A model generated the notes under the pieces. The model was not told where the DNA came from, did not search any database, and saw only the letters and a program-made list of their open reading frames with translations. DNA of 55,670 bases from positions 1 through 55,670 of the forward strand of contig JAPPJZ010000003.1 of the NCBI GenBank assembly GCA_028874365.1. The letters are read 5' to 3'. How positions within the stretch are numbered: the first letter of the stretch is position 1; each line of letters opens with the position of its first letter. Of the stretch, positions 49,242-55,670 are shown piece after piece. Position numbers and translations under genes: made by a program. The stretch is from Chloroflexota bacterium. Lineage in GTDB: Bacteria; Chloroflexota; Dehalococcoidia; Bin125.

Positions 49242-49697
49242 ATGTCCAACGAACGCACCCTGGTCCTGGTCAAGCCCGACGGCGTGCAGCGCGGACTGAT
49301 CGGAGAGGTCCTGGCACGACTTGAGGGTCGGGGACTGAAGCTGATCGGCCTCAAGTTGATGCAGATGGACGAGGCGCTGGCCAACCAGCACTACGCAGAG
49401 CACGTGGAGAAGCCGTTTTTCCCCGGTTTGCGCGACTTCATTACGTCGGGACCGCTGGTGGCGGCGGCATTTGAGGGGTCGAACGCGGTTCAGCTCGTGC
49501 GCAACACGATGGGCGCGACGAATCCTCTTGATGCGACGCCGGGCAGCATTCGGGCAGATTTCGGTGTGGATCTGGGTCGCAATGTGATCCACGGTTCGGA
49601 CTCGCCTGAATCAGGCGAGCGTGAACTGGCGCTGTTCTTCGCGCCGTCGGAGCTGGTCGACTGGAGCCGCGACGTCGAGAGATGGATTTACGAGTAA
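49242..49697 (+). CDS. ndk: Nucleoside diphosphate kinase
   Basis: A 151-residue enzyme of normal length, transferring the gamma phosphate of NTPs to NDPs through a phospho-histidine. The catalytic His is residue 117 in NVIHGSDS. TLVLVKPDGVQRGLIGEVL at the N-terminus and MGATNPLDATPGSIRADF are diagnostic. Probably the last gene of the tsaE-tsaB-ndk unit. It is convergent with rsfS, with only 11 nt between stops. Confidence 0.97.
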   Translation: MSNERTLVLVKPDGVQRGLIGEVLARLEGRGLKLIGLKLMQMDEALANQHYAEHVEKPFFPGLRDFITSGPLVAAAFEGSNAVQLVRNTMGATNPLDATPGSIRADFGVDLGRNVIHGSDSPESGERELALFFAPSELVDWSRDVERWIYE

Positions 49698-49708
49698 GGC
49701 TCGGACCG

Positions 49709-50104
49709 CTACTCGACGCGCAGGAGCGTGTCGGCCTGCGACCAGAGGCCGTCGAGGTCGTAGTAGTCGCGGGTTTCGCGGTCGAAGATATGGACCACGA
49801 CGGAACCGTAGTCGCAGAGCAGCCAGCCGCCCTCGGCGGTACCCTCGCGACGCGGGAAGTCGGCGTCTGGGACATGCCGGAGCGCGTCCTCGAGCGCGCC
49901 GAACTGGCGCCTCGAGGTTGCCGAGGCGATGACGAAGTAGTCGGCGAGGTCGGTGTGAGCGGCGACGTCGAGCAGGACGATCGCCTCGGCCTGGCGATCG
50001 TCGAACTGTTCGACGATGGCGCGGGCGAGCCGCTCGGCATCTTGCTTGGTCGTACGAATTGGCCGCGACGCGGATAGGCTGAGATCCGTTGCGGAGGTCG
50101 TCAC
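49709..50104 (-). CDS. rsfS: Ribosomal silencing factor RsfS
   Basis: A 131-residue Iojap-family protein that binds ribosomal protein uL14 and blocks subunit joining in starvation. Segments AEAIVLLDVAAHTDLADYFVIASATSRRQFGALEDAL and WLLCDYGSVVVHIFDRETRDYYDLDGLW are diagnostic. The start is uncertain: GTG at 50104 is chosen because the ATG at 50137 would overlap the start of the divergent mnmA by two bases. A later start is also possible. Confidence 0.9.
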   Translation of the reverse strand: MTTSATDLSLSASRPIRTTKQDAERLARAIVEQFDDRQAEAIVLLDVAAHTDLADYFVIASATSRRQFGALEDALRHVPDADFPRREGTAEGGWLLCDYGSVVVHIFDRETRDYYDLDGLWSQADTLLRVE

Positions 50105-50135
50105 GTGGACAATGGTAGCGTCCCTCGGTTCGCAC

Positions 50136-51188
50136 ATGACTGAGCGGGTTGTCGTCGGGATGAGCGGCGGAGTGGACTCGTCGGTTGCTGCGGCGTTGCT
50201 GGTCGAGCAGGGCTATGACGTGATCGGGATCACGATGCGTCTGTGGACCGAGGCGCGGCCCGAGGACTACACCGGCCGCAGCCAGTGTTGCGCGATTGAG
50301 GACATCGGCGACGCGCGACGTGTCGCTCAGCGGCTGGGGATTCCGCACTACACGCTCAACCTGGAGCGGCCGTTCCGGAAGTTCGTAGTGGACCAGTTCA
50401 TCGACGAGTACGCGCATGGCCGGACACCGAATCCCTGTCTGAACTGCAACACCTTCATCAAGTTCGACGCATTTCTCGAACGTGCGCAGGCGCTCGGCGC
50501 GGACTGGATAGCTACCGGTCACTACGCGCGGACTGCGACCGGCCCGGATGGGCGTCCTCAGCTTCTGCGGGGCGTCGATCGGGATAAGGATCAGTCGTAC
50601 TTCCTCTACACGCTCAGGCCGGATGCGCTGGCGATGACCCGGTTCCCCGTTGGTGATTTGCAGAAGTCAGAGGTGCGGGCGGTGGCCGAGCGTCACCACC
50701 TCGCGGTCGCCGACAAGCCGGAGAGCGCCGACATCTGCTTCGTCCCGGGCGGCGACTACCGGGCCGTGGTTGCCACGAAGGTCGCGGATCGGCCAGGGCT
50801 GATGCTCGACATCGAGGGGCGGGAGGTCGGGCGGCATCGGGGTATCCAGCATTTCACGATTGGCCAACGCAAGGGTCTCGAGATTGGCGGGGGCGGCGAG
50901 CGGCGCTTCGTGACCGGGATCGATGCGGAGACGAATGTCGTCACGATTGGCAGCGTCGAGGACCTGCTGGTCGAGCGGATTGCGCTGTCGGATGTGCGCT
51001 GGCTGTCGCGGCCGGTCGACCGGTTGCAGGTGCAGCTGCGCTACCGCTCAGCGCCGATCTCGGCTCGTCTGGATGGGAAGCGGCTCGTGCTCGACGAGCC
51101 CGCGAAGGCGGTCGCACCGGGGCAGGCTGCCGTGTTCTACGACGGCGAGCGCGTGCTGGGCGGCGGCACGGTGGAGACGGCGGCGTAG
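50136..51188 (+). CDS. mnmA: tRNA 2-thiouridylase MnmA
   Basis: A 350-residue tRNA-specific 2-thiouridylase that thiolates U34 of Glu, Gln and Lys tRNAs. The PP-loop is SGGVDSS (10-16). NPCLNC (Cys101 and Cys104) covers the first catalytic Cys region, and SADICFVPGGDYR the second Cys. HFTIGQRKGLEIGG is the conserved central motif. Start is the ATG of MTERVVVG; a 40-codon extension overlapping rsfS is rejected. Divergent from rsfS. Confidence 0.96.
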   Translation: MTERVVVGMSGGVDSSVAAALLVEQGYDVIGITMRLWTEARPEDYTGRSQCCAIEDIGDARRVAQRLGIPHYTLNLERPFRKFVVDQFIDEYAHGRTPNPCLNCNTFIKFDAFLERAQALGADWIATGHYARTATGPDGRPQLLRGVDRDKDQSYFLYTLRPDALAMTRFPVGDLQKSEVRAVAERHHLAVADKPESADICFVPGGDYRAVVATKVADRPGLMLDIEGREVGRHRGIQHFTIGQRKGLEIGGGGERRFVTGIDAETNVVTIGSVEDLLVERIALSDVRWLSRPVDRLQVQLRYRSAPISARLDGKRLVLDEPAKAVAPGQAAVFYDGERVLGGGTVETAA

Positions 51189-51202
51189 GTTACGCTCACG
51201 TC

Positions 51203-51532
51203 ATGCCGCTGAGCACGATCACTGACATCAGGGACATCGTCATCATCGTCGCTGGGCTGCTCAGCGTGATCGCGCTGGTCGTGATGATCCTGGCCACGAT
51301 CATCGTCGGCTTCCTCTCGTTCCGCCTGCTCAGGGCTGCCCGCAAGACATTCCAGGAAGGCGTCCCGCCGCTTCTCGAAAGCGCGCAGGAGACGGTCAAG
51401 TCGGTCAAGGGAACGGCCGAGTATCTGGGTGACTCGGCCGCCGAGCCGGTGATCCGCGCCTACGCCACCGCGTCGAGGATTCAGAGGATGTTCGATGTCC
51501 TGAGCGGCAACTTCCGCCAGAGAGACAGCTGA
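51203..51532 (+). CDS. Small single-span membrane protein
   Basis: A 109-residue protein with a strongly hydrophobic segment at about residues 11-40 (DIVIIVAGLLSVIALVVMILATIIVG) and an amphipathic helical tail. The tail (FQEGVPPLLESAQETVKSVKGTAEYLGDSAAEPVI) resembles DUF948-type membrane-associated proteins. It starts 14 nt after mnmA and is followed directly by another small membrane protein, so the two are probably one unit. Role unknown. Confidence 0.75.
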   Translation: MPLSTITDIRDIVIIVAGLLSVIALVVMILATIIVGFLSFRLLRAARKTFQEGVPPLLESAQETVKSVKGTAEYLGDSAAEPVIRAYATASRIQRMFDVLSGNFRQRDS

Positions 51533-51533
51533 G

Positions 51534-51731
51534 ATGGGCTTCTGGAGGGGCCTCAGATGGGGGCTGTTTCTCGGAGTGGTCGCGGCGCTCGTTGGTCGGG
51601 TGATGAGCGGCGATGACAACAAGGAGAACTGGGAACAGGCCAAGGTCGCGGGAGACATCGCGGCCGCCCAGGCCGAGGCGGAGCAGCGGGAGAAGTTCGA
51701 GCGGACTCGTCGGGGTGGGGAATTTAGCTAG
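51534..51731 (+). CDS. Small YtxH-like membrane protein
   Basis: A 65-residue protein with an N-terminal helix containing GLRWGLFLGVVAALVGRVM and a charged helical tail (AAAQAEAEQREKFERTRR). Small size and architecture recall YtxH-type gas-vesicle/general-stress-like proteins, but similarity is weak. It begins two bases after the previous stop. Its own stop TAG shares the CTAG tetramer with the convergent tcmP stop. Confidence 0.6.
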   Translation: MGFWRGLRWGLFLGVVAALVGRVMSGDDNKENWEQAKVAGDIAAAQAEAEQREKFERTRRGGEFS

Positions 51732-52585
51732 AGCCTCGTCAAGATGTGATTGGCAATCTCTACGGCCTTAGCAGCTCCTCTAGGATTCGCCGCGGCAAAC
51801 ATAAACTCATAGATGGGAGCGTTGTTCGAATTCCTCAGGGTGCGACTCGCTGCAGCCACCTCAGCAAACTCCTGACCAAGTCGACGCTGGTAGGCCGCGA
51901 CGATAGCGGCTGTACCAGCCGCAGTTTCAACTTCACCAGGCGGGTCGAAGAATGACGGCTGCGATACCGGTCTCTGGAGCTCCGCAGTCGGATCATCGCC
52001 AAACACTCGGATGAGCTCGTTTCGGTCTGCTTCGGACCTAACAGTGCCGCGCCTAGGTATGAGGAAGCGGCGGATGTACCCCGAAGGAAAGAGGATCCAT
52101 GTGTCGCACTTCTCCGACCTTGCAATGCTCCGAACTGTGGGCCGCCAATCTACCTGAGCGCCAAACGGGTCGAGAAACACCACCGCTCGGTCGAAGCTGC
52201 CCATGTCATTGAGAAATCGCGGCAGTAAGTCATTTGCATTGCCTCGGCGAGCTTCGGCCCGTCCTTGTTCATTTCGATTCCTGATCAGTTCTTGAAGAGA
52301 TTCGACGTTCCGAGCATCAATGTCGACAAACAAAAGGTGGTCAAATGGTCTGTTGTCAATGTCAAGTGCGATCTGGACGGAACCGTTGAGAAAGCTACTG
52401 CCATCAGCGTCTTCTGCGACCTTTACAGATCCAGATCCAGCGAACGCGTCAACGTAGTACAGGGTGAACCCCTGATTCTTCATCAACGTGGTGTACGTCT
52501 CCAGATAGGCTTGGAGGATCTTGAGCTTGCTCCCGGTCCATTCGCCTCCAAATCTCTGCGGCCTCTCTGAGACGCTATGCGACAT
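51728..52585 (-). CDS. tcmP: Three-Cys-motif partner protein TcmP
   Basis: A 285-residue protein of the TcmP family with a methyltransferase-like Rossmann fold. It has YYVDAFAGSGSV near residue 40, LLFVDIDARNVESL, and VVFLDPFGAQVDW, the conserved DPFG. Start is the ATG behind GGAGG; it overlaps the upstream gene by 11 nt. In known genomes tcmP sits next to a three-Cys-motif (Gp37/Gp68) gene, exactly as here. The reaction is unknown. The base composition is lower in GC than the neighbours, which fits transfer of the pair as a module. Confidence 0.9.
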   Translation of the reverse strand: MSHSVSERPQRFGGEWTGSKLKILQAYLETYTTLMKNQGFTLYYVDAFAGSGSVKVAEDADGSSFLNGSVQIALDIDNRPFDHLLFVDIDARNVESLQELIRNRNEQGRAEARRGNANDLLPRFLNDMGSFDRAVVFLDPFGAQVDWRPTVRSIARSEKCDTWILFPSGYIRRFLIPRRGTVRSEADRNELIRVFGDDPTAELQRPVSQPSFFDPPGEVETAAGTAAIVAAYQRRLGQEFAEVAAASRTLRNSNNAPIYEFMFAAANPRGAAKAVEIANHILTRL

Positions 52586-53312
52586 TTGACGCCTCCGGCA
52601 TGTGAGACCATGTTTCGCCATCTAGCGTTCGCCCGGCCCGCTTCTTGCCGACGCGCCCCCCCATCTCGTCATGCGCACCCCACTGCTTGAAGAAGAACGG
52701 AACCTCTGCATTGACACATTGGTCGCGAACCGCTCGGACCCATTCTGGATCCATTGGTCGAGCTCCTGGTCCGCTTTCTCCTCCGGCAATCACCCAGTGG
52801 ATTTCCGCAAGGTCGAGGTCCAACTCGCCCAATAGCGGCTCACAGGAGAGGAACCTTACCGTCGCTGGCGCCACACGCAGATCGTCGATGCGACGAGCAA
52901 ACCGCTGATTCTCGACTGACACCCCCATCCAGACGTTCGATGGCCAGGGCAGCGAGGGGGCAAGCTGGGCGAGTCGCTCCGAGCGCTTTGTGAGGACCTG
53001 GAATCGGTGATGGGAGGCCGACTCCATTACCGCAAACACTTGCTGGATGTAGTCCTCCGGTACCTCCTCGTGAAAGAGGTCGCTCATCGAGTTGACGAAG
53101 ATTGTCCGCGGTTTCTTCCAGCGCAGCGGCTGTTCCATGCGGTCGGGTCGCAGCTGAAGATCGAATCCGTTCTCGTAAGGATGACCTGGCACGCCGCGAA
53201 ACCGCTCGGCGAAGGTCAAGGCATAGCAGTGAGCGCAGCCGGGGCTGATCTGGGTACAGCCGGTGATGGGATTCCAGGTCGCCTCGGTCCATTCAATCGA
53301 AGAACGCTGCAT
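52575..53312 (-). CDS. Phage Gp37/Gp68 family protein (DUF5131, three-Cys motif)
   Basis: A 245-residue protein with the family N-terminus SIEWTEATWNPITGCTQISPGCAHCYALTFAERFRG. The three Cys (19, 26 and 29) form CX6CX2C, which suggests an Fe-S or zinc site in a fold related to radical-SAM-like barrels. FVNSMSDLFHEEVP, RFQVLTKRSERL, WMGVSVENQ, FLSCEPLLG and VIAGGESGPGARPM are hallmark segments. Start ATG is preceded by AAGGAGG. First gene of a two-gene module with tcmP. Found in phages and genomic islands; its biochemical role is not known. Confidence 0.92.
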   Translation of the reverse strand: MQRSSIEWTEATWNPITGCTQISPGCAHCYALTFAERFRGVPGHPYENGFDLQLRPDRMEQPLRWKKPRTIFVNSMSDLFHEEVPEDYIQQVFAVMESASHHRFQVLTKRSERLAQLAPSLPWPSNVWMGVSVENQRFARRIDDLRVAPATVRFLSCEPLLGELDLDLAEIHWVIAGGESGPGARPMDPEWVRAVRDQCVNAEVPFFFKQWGAHDEMGGRVGKKRAGRTLDGETWSHMPEASNVA

Positions 53313-53347
53313 CAACTACCTCCTTGCGCACTTTATCCACAACCTCC

Positions 53348-53377
53348 ACAATAGAACATATATACTTACTTTGTCCA
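53348..53377 (-). promoter_or_regulatory. Putative promoter of the DUF5131-tcmP module
   Basis: On the minus strand, -35 TGGACA (53372-53377, 5 of 6 to TTGACA) and -10 TATTGT (53348-53353) are 18 bp apart in an AT-rich patch unusual for this window. A perfect DnaA-box sequence TTATCCACA reads on the plus strand at 53333-53341, within the leader between promoter and start codon. Confidence 0.45.
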
Positions 53378-53461
53378 CTTCCGCAGTCGAGTTTGCTGGC
53401 CGTTACGTCCCTAGCATGGCGAGCGACTCAAACGTTGCGCGTGACAGGAGCCCACTCAGCC

Positions 53462-54367
53462 ATGATTCCCGCAGACGAGACCTTCGACGGCACGTTTCCG
53501 TTCGAGCCGCACTTCACTGATGCTCCCGGGTTCCGGATGCACTACGTCGACGAGGGCGAGGGCGAGCCGGTGATCCTGCTGCATGGCGAGCCGACCTGGG
53601 GGTATCTGTACCGGAACTTCATTCCCGGGTTGTCGGAGACGAATCGGGTGATCGTGCCCGACCACATGGGTTTCGGCAAGAGCGAGACACCCCGGGATCG
53701 GGAGTACACGCTGAGGACGCACGTGGAGAACCTGGCGGCGCTGATCGAGGAGCTGGACCTGGGCGACATCACGTTCGTGATGCAGGACTGGGGCGGGCCG
53801 ATGGGGTCGCAGTACGCCGTACGGAATCTCGACCGGGTGAAGCGCATGTGCGTCTTGAACACGGTCATACCGGGCTCACGGCGGGAGCCTCCGAACGCGC
53901 CGGTGACTCCGTGGTTCCAGTGGATCGGCAAGCACCACGAGGCGGGCACGCTGCACGAGACGCTCGGTCACCTGGGCAGCAACGTGCTGAGTGTGATGAA
54001 GATCATCGGGTTTGAGAATTCCGAGGCCGTCGACGATGCGTGGATCCGCGCCTACTCGGCGCCGTTCCCGGACAAGGAGTCATGCATCGGCGCGATCGAG
54101 TTCCCGCTCGACGCGTATCTCGGACGGATTCGCGACTTCGTTTTCGAGGAGATCGCCAACGTGCGGGAGCTGGGTTCAATGCCGGCGATGATGGTCGAGG
54201 GGATGCAGGATCACGCGATCGATCCCGAGCGCGCGATCGGGGGGTTCCAGGCGCTGTATCCGGATGCGCCGGTCACCGTGCTGCCGAACGCGGGGCATTT
54301 CTGCCAGGAAGACGCGCCGGAGATCATCGTGCCGTTGATCCGGCAGTTCCTCAGGTTGACGACGTAG
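53462..54367 (+). CDS. Haloalkane-dehalogenase-like alpha/beta hydrolase
   Basis: A 301-residue alpha/beta hydrolase. HGEPTWGYLYRNFIP (41-55) is the haloalkane dehalogenase oxyanion segment. The nucleophile is Asp109 in VMQDWGGP, followed by Trp110, a halide-stabilising residue in true dehalogenases. The catalytic His is 279 in NAGHFCQEDAPE. An Asp nucleophile instead of Ser argues for dehalogenase or a close relative such as an epoxide hydrolase. Start is the ATG of MIPADETFDG; the longer frame starts in the AT-rich promoter patch and is rejected. Substrate unknown. Confidence 0.88.
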   Translation: MIPADETFDGTFPFEPHFTDAPGFRMHYVDEGEGEPVILLHGEPTWGYLYRNFIPGLSETNRVIVPDHMGFGKSETPRDREYTLRTHVENLAALIEELDLGDITFVMQDWGGPMGSQYAVRNLDRVKRMCVLNTVIPGSRREPPNAPVTPWFQWIGKHHEAGTLHETLGHLGSNVLSVMKIIGFENSEAVDDAWIRAYSAPFPDKESCIGAIEFPLDAYLGRIRDFVFEEIANVRELGSMPAMMVEGMQDHAIDPERAIGGFQALYPDAPVTVLPNAGHFCQEDAPEIIVPLIRQFLRLTT

Positions 54368-54381
54368 TCGGGGTTCGTAGC

Positions 54382-54471
54382 TGGCGGAGAGGGTGGGATT
54401 CGAACCCACGAGGGCCTTGCAGCCCTACACGCTTTCCAGGCGTGCCTGATCGTCCACTCCAGCACCTCTCC
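54382..54471 (-). tRNA. tRNA-Ser (GGA)
   Basis: On the minus strand, the acceptor arm GGAGAGG (54465-54471) pairs with CCTCTCC (54386-54392). The T-loop TTCGAATC is present, and a long variable arm is typical of Ser. The anticodon loop CTGGAAA gives anticodon GGA. Discriminator G (54385) and an encoded CCA (54382-54384) complete the gene. Confidence 0.95.
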
Positions 54472-54490
54472 GGGGACGTTGGCCGACGCG

Positions 54491-54587
<97 letters not shown>

Positions 54588-54703
54588 AATTTGAGTATAC
54601 GCAGCGGCCTTGTCAGTCCCGCGGGGGGAGTGACAATACGCTGTATCGCGTGTGGCGCATTTGACCGCTCGTTCGTGCCGCTATTCCTTCGTCGGGAGAC
54701 CCC

Positions 54704-55670
54704 GTGACCCAGCCAACCTCTGACGCCAAGACCATTTCCGAACTGCTCGCTCCGTTGGACGGCGACGCCTCCGCGCTCGGCTCTCCGGGTCGGCCTGATC
54801 TGAGCTTCGACGGACTTCGCGCGCAGATTGCGCAGACCGGCGAGCAGCTGAACAGCTTCGGGCTCGGACGCGAGGACGGCATCGCGATCGTGCTGCCGAA
54901 CGGGGCGGAGATGGCGGCCGCCTTCCTCGGCGTGGCCAACGCCGCGACGGCGGCGCCGCTCAATCCCGGCTACCGCGCGGACGAGTTCGAGTTCTACCTC
55001 CAGGACCTCGAAGCGAAAGCCGTCGTGGTCCAGGATGGCGTCGACTCGCCGGTCCGCGAGGTTGCGCAACGACTGAGCATTCCGCTGGTCGAGCTTCATC
55101 CGCAGTCCGACGGTCCAGCTGGAGTCTTCAGCCTGTCGTCCACAATCAGCGGCTCCCCCGAGCGTCCGGGCGAAGCGGGAGCGGATGACGTCGGGCTTGT
55201 GCTGCACACCTCGGGCACGACGTCGCGGCCCAAGATTGTGCCGCTGCGTCAGCGCAACCTGACCGCGACCGCGCACAACATTCGCAACACGCTCAATCTG
55301 ACGTCTGGGGATCGCTGCCTCAACATCATGCCGCTGTTTCACATTCATGGCGTGATGGCCGGCATCCTGGCGAGCGTCGGCGCGGGCGGCTGCACCTGGT
55401 GCTCGCCCGGGTTCAATGCGATGCAAGTCTTCGGTTGGCTTAGCGAGGCGAAGCCGTCCTGGTACACCGCTGTGCCGACGATGCACCAGTTGATCCTGAC
55501 GCGGGCATCGCGCAACGCCGATGTGCTGGCGGAGACGAGTCTGCGCCTGATCCGGTCTTCGTCGTCCTCACTGCCGCCGACCGTGATGGCCGAGCTTGAG
55601 GAGACGTTCGAGGCCCCGGTGATCGAGTCCTACGGCATGACCGAGGCGGCGCACCAGATGAGCTCCAATC
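54704..55670 (+). CDS. AMP-forming acyl-CoA ligase, oxalate-CoA-ligase-like (partial, runs off the end)
   Basis: The first 322 residues of an adenylate-forming enzyme, cut by the window end. The start is a GTG (54704) with GGGAG upstream. The P-loop-like motif is HTSGTTSRPKIVPLRQRNL. The stretches IMPLFHIHGVMAGILAS, WYTAVPTMHQLIL and ESYGMTEAAHQMSSN closely resemble the Pcs60/AAE3 oxalate-CoA ligase group, which converts oxalate, CoA and ATP to oxalyl-CoA. Specificity is inferred from these segments. The C-terminal lid domain lies beyond the window. Confidence 0.88.
   Translation, partial: MTQPTSDAKTISELLAPLDGDASALGSPGRPDLSFDGLRAQIAQTGEQLNSFGLGREDGIAIVLPNGAEMAAAFLGVANAATAAPLNPGYRADEFEFYLQDLEAKAVVVQDGVDSPVREVAQRLSIPLVELHPQSDGPAGVFSLSSTISGSPERPGEAGADDVGLVLHTSGTTSRPKIVPLRQRNLTATAHNIRNTLNLTSGDRCLNIMPLFHIHGVMAGILASVGAGGCTWCSPGFNAMQVFGWLSEAKPSWYTAVPTMHQLILTRASRNADVLAETSLRLIRSSSSSLPPTVMAELEETFEAPVIESYGMTEAAHQMSSN

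Noticed and set aside
53333-53341. Replication origin from a perfect DnaA box
   Set aside because: Only one box, no cluster, no dnaA/dnaN or AT-rich unwinding element. It is more likely chance or local regulation.

Overview
The window is 55.7 kb of high-GC bacterial DNA, densely packed and almost fully assigned. The gene content suggests a heterotrophic member of the Chloroflexota, possibly close to the marine SAR202-like lineages. The reasons are runs of paralogous SDR, acyl-CoA dehydrogenase, CaiB/BaiF CoA-transferase, flavin-dependent and serine-hydrolase genes, plus an expanded set of oligopeptide-type ABC transporters whose Tat-type lipoprotein leaders end in Cys-Gly-Asp runs. No rRNA or marker protein here fixes the taxonomy, so this placement is inference.

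Layout. (1) 0.1-2 kb: a DsbA-like thiol oxidoreductase with an in-frame UGA exactly at the first Cys of its CxxC motif, followed by a SECIS-like hairpin (candidate selenoprotein), then two VOC-fold proteins. (2) 2.1-6.0 kb, minus strand: a 3-His cupin dioxygenase and four tandem SDR paralogues, behind a perfect 11-bp inverted repeat. (3) 6.1-17.6 kb: catabolic enzymes (LLM flavoenzyme, flavin reductase, acyl-CoA dehydrogenase, Zn-alcohol dehydrogenase, cyclase, two tandem serine hydrolases), an orphan DNA methyltransferase, and a lipoprotein carrying two esterase domains. (4) 17.8-19.4 kb: an HNH endonuclease, a small ORF and a dispersed repeat cluster. (5) 19.4-24.0 kb: a double-domain CoA-transferase, an acyl-CoA dehydrogenase and a GPP34 protein. 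(6) 24.2-40.7 kb, all minus strand: two DppB/DppC-type permease pairs and five substrate-binding lipoproteins. Both DppB subunits carry LysM-like domains inserted in the first extracytoplasmic loop, and no transporter ATPase is present. (7) 40.8-44.8 kb: a methyltransferase, an ABC-2 efflux pair and a second copy of the dispersed repeat cluster. (8) 44.8-51.7 kb: a serine hydrolase, a 2-hydroxyacid dehydrogenase and conserved housekeeping genes (tsaE, tsaB, ndk, rsfS, mnmA). (9) 51.7-53.4 kb: a TcmP plus three-Cys-motif (Gp37/Gp68, DUF5131) module on lower-GC DNA. (10) 53.4 kb to the end: a haloalkane-dehalogenase-like hydrolase, two tRNA-Ser genes and the start of an oxalate-CoA-ligase-like gene.

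Taken together, the window reads as an uptake-plus-catabolism region: lipoprotein binders and permeases for oligopeptide-like or other solutes, secreted hydrolases, and many redox and CoA-linked enzymes. Core translation genes sit at its right side. The strongest unusual signals are the selenocysteine-type UPNC DsbA, the LysM domains inside permease subunits, and a two-locus family of intergenic repeats.
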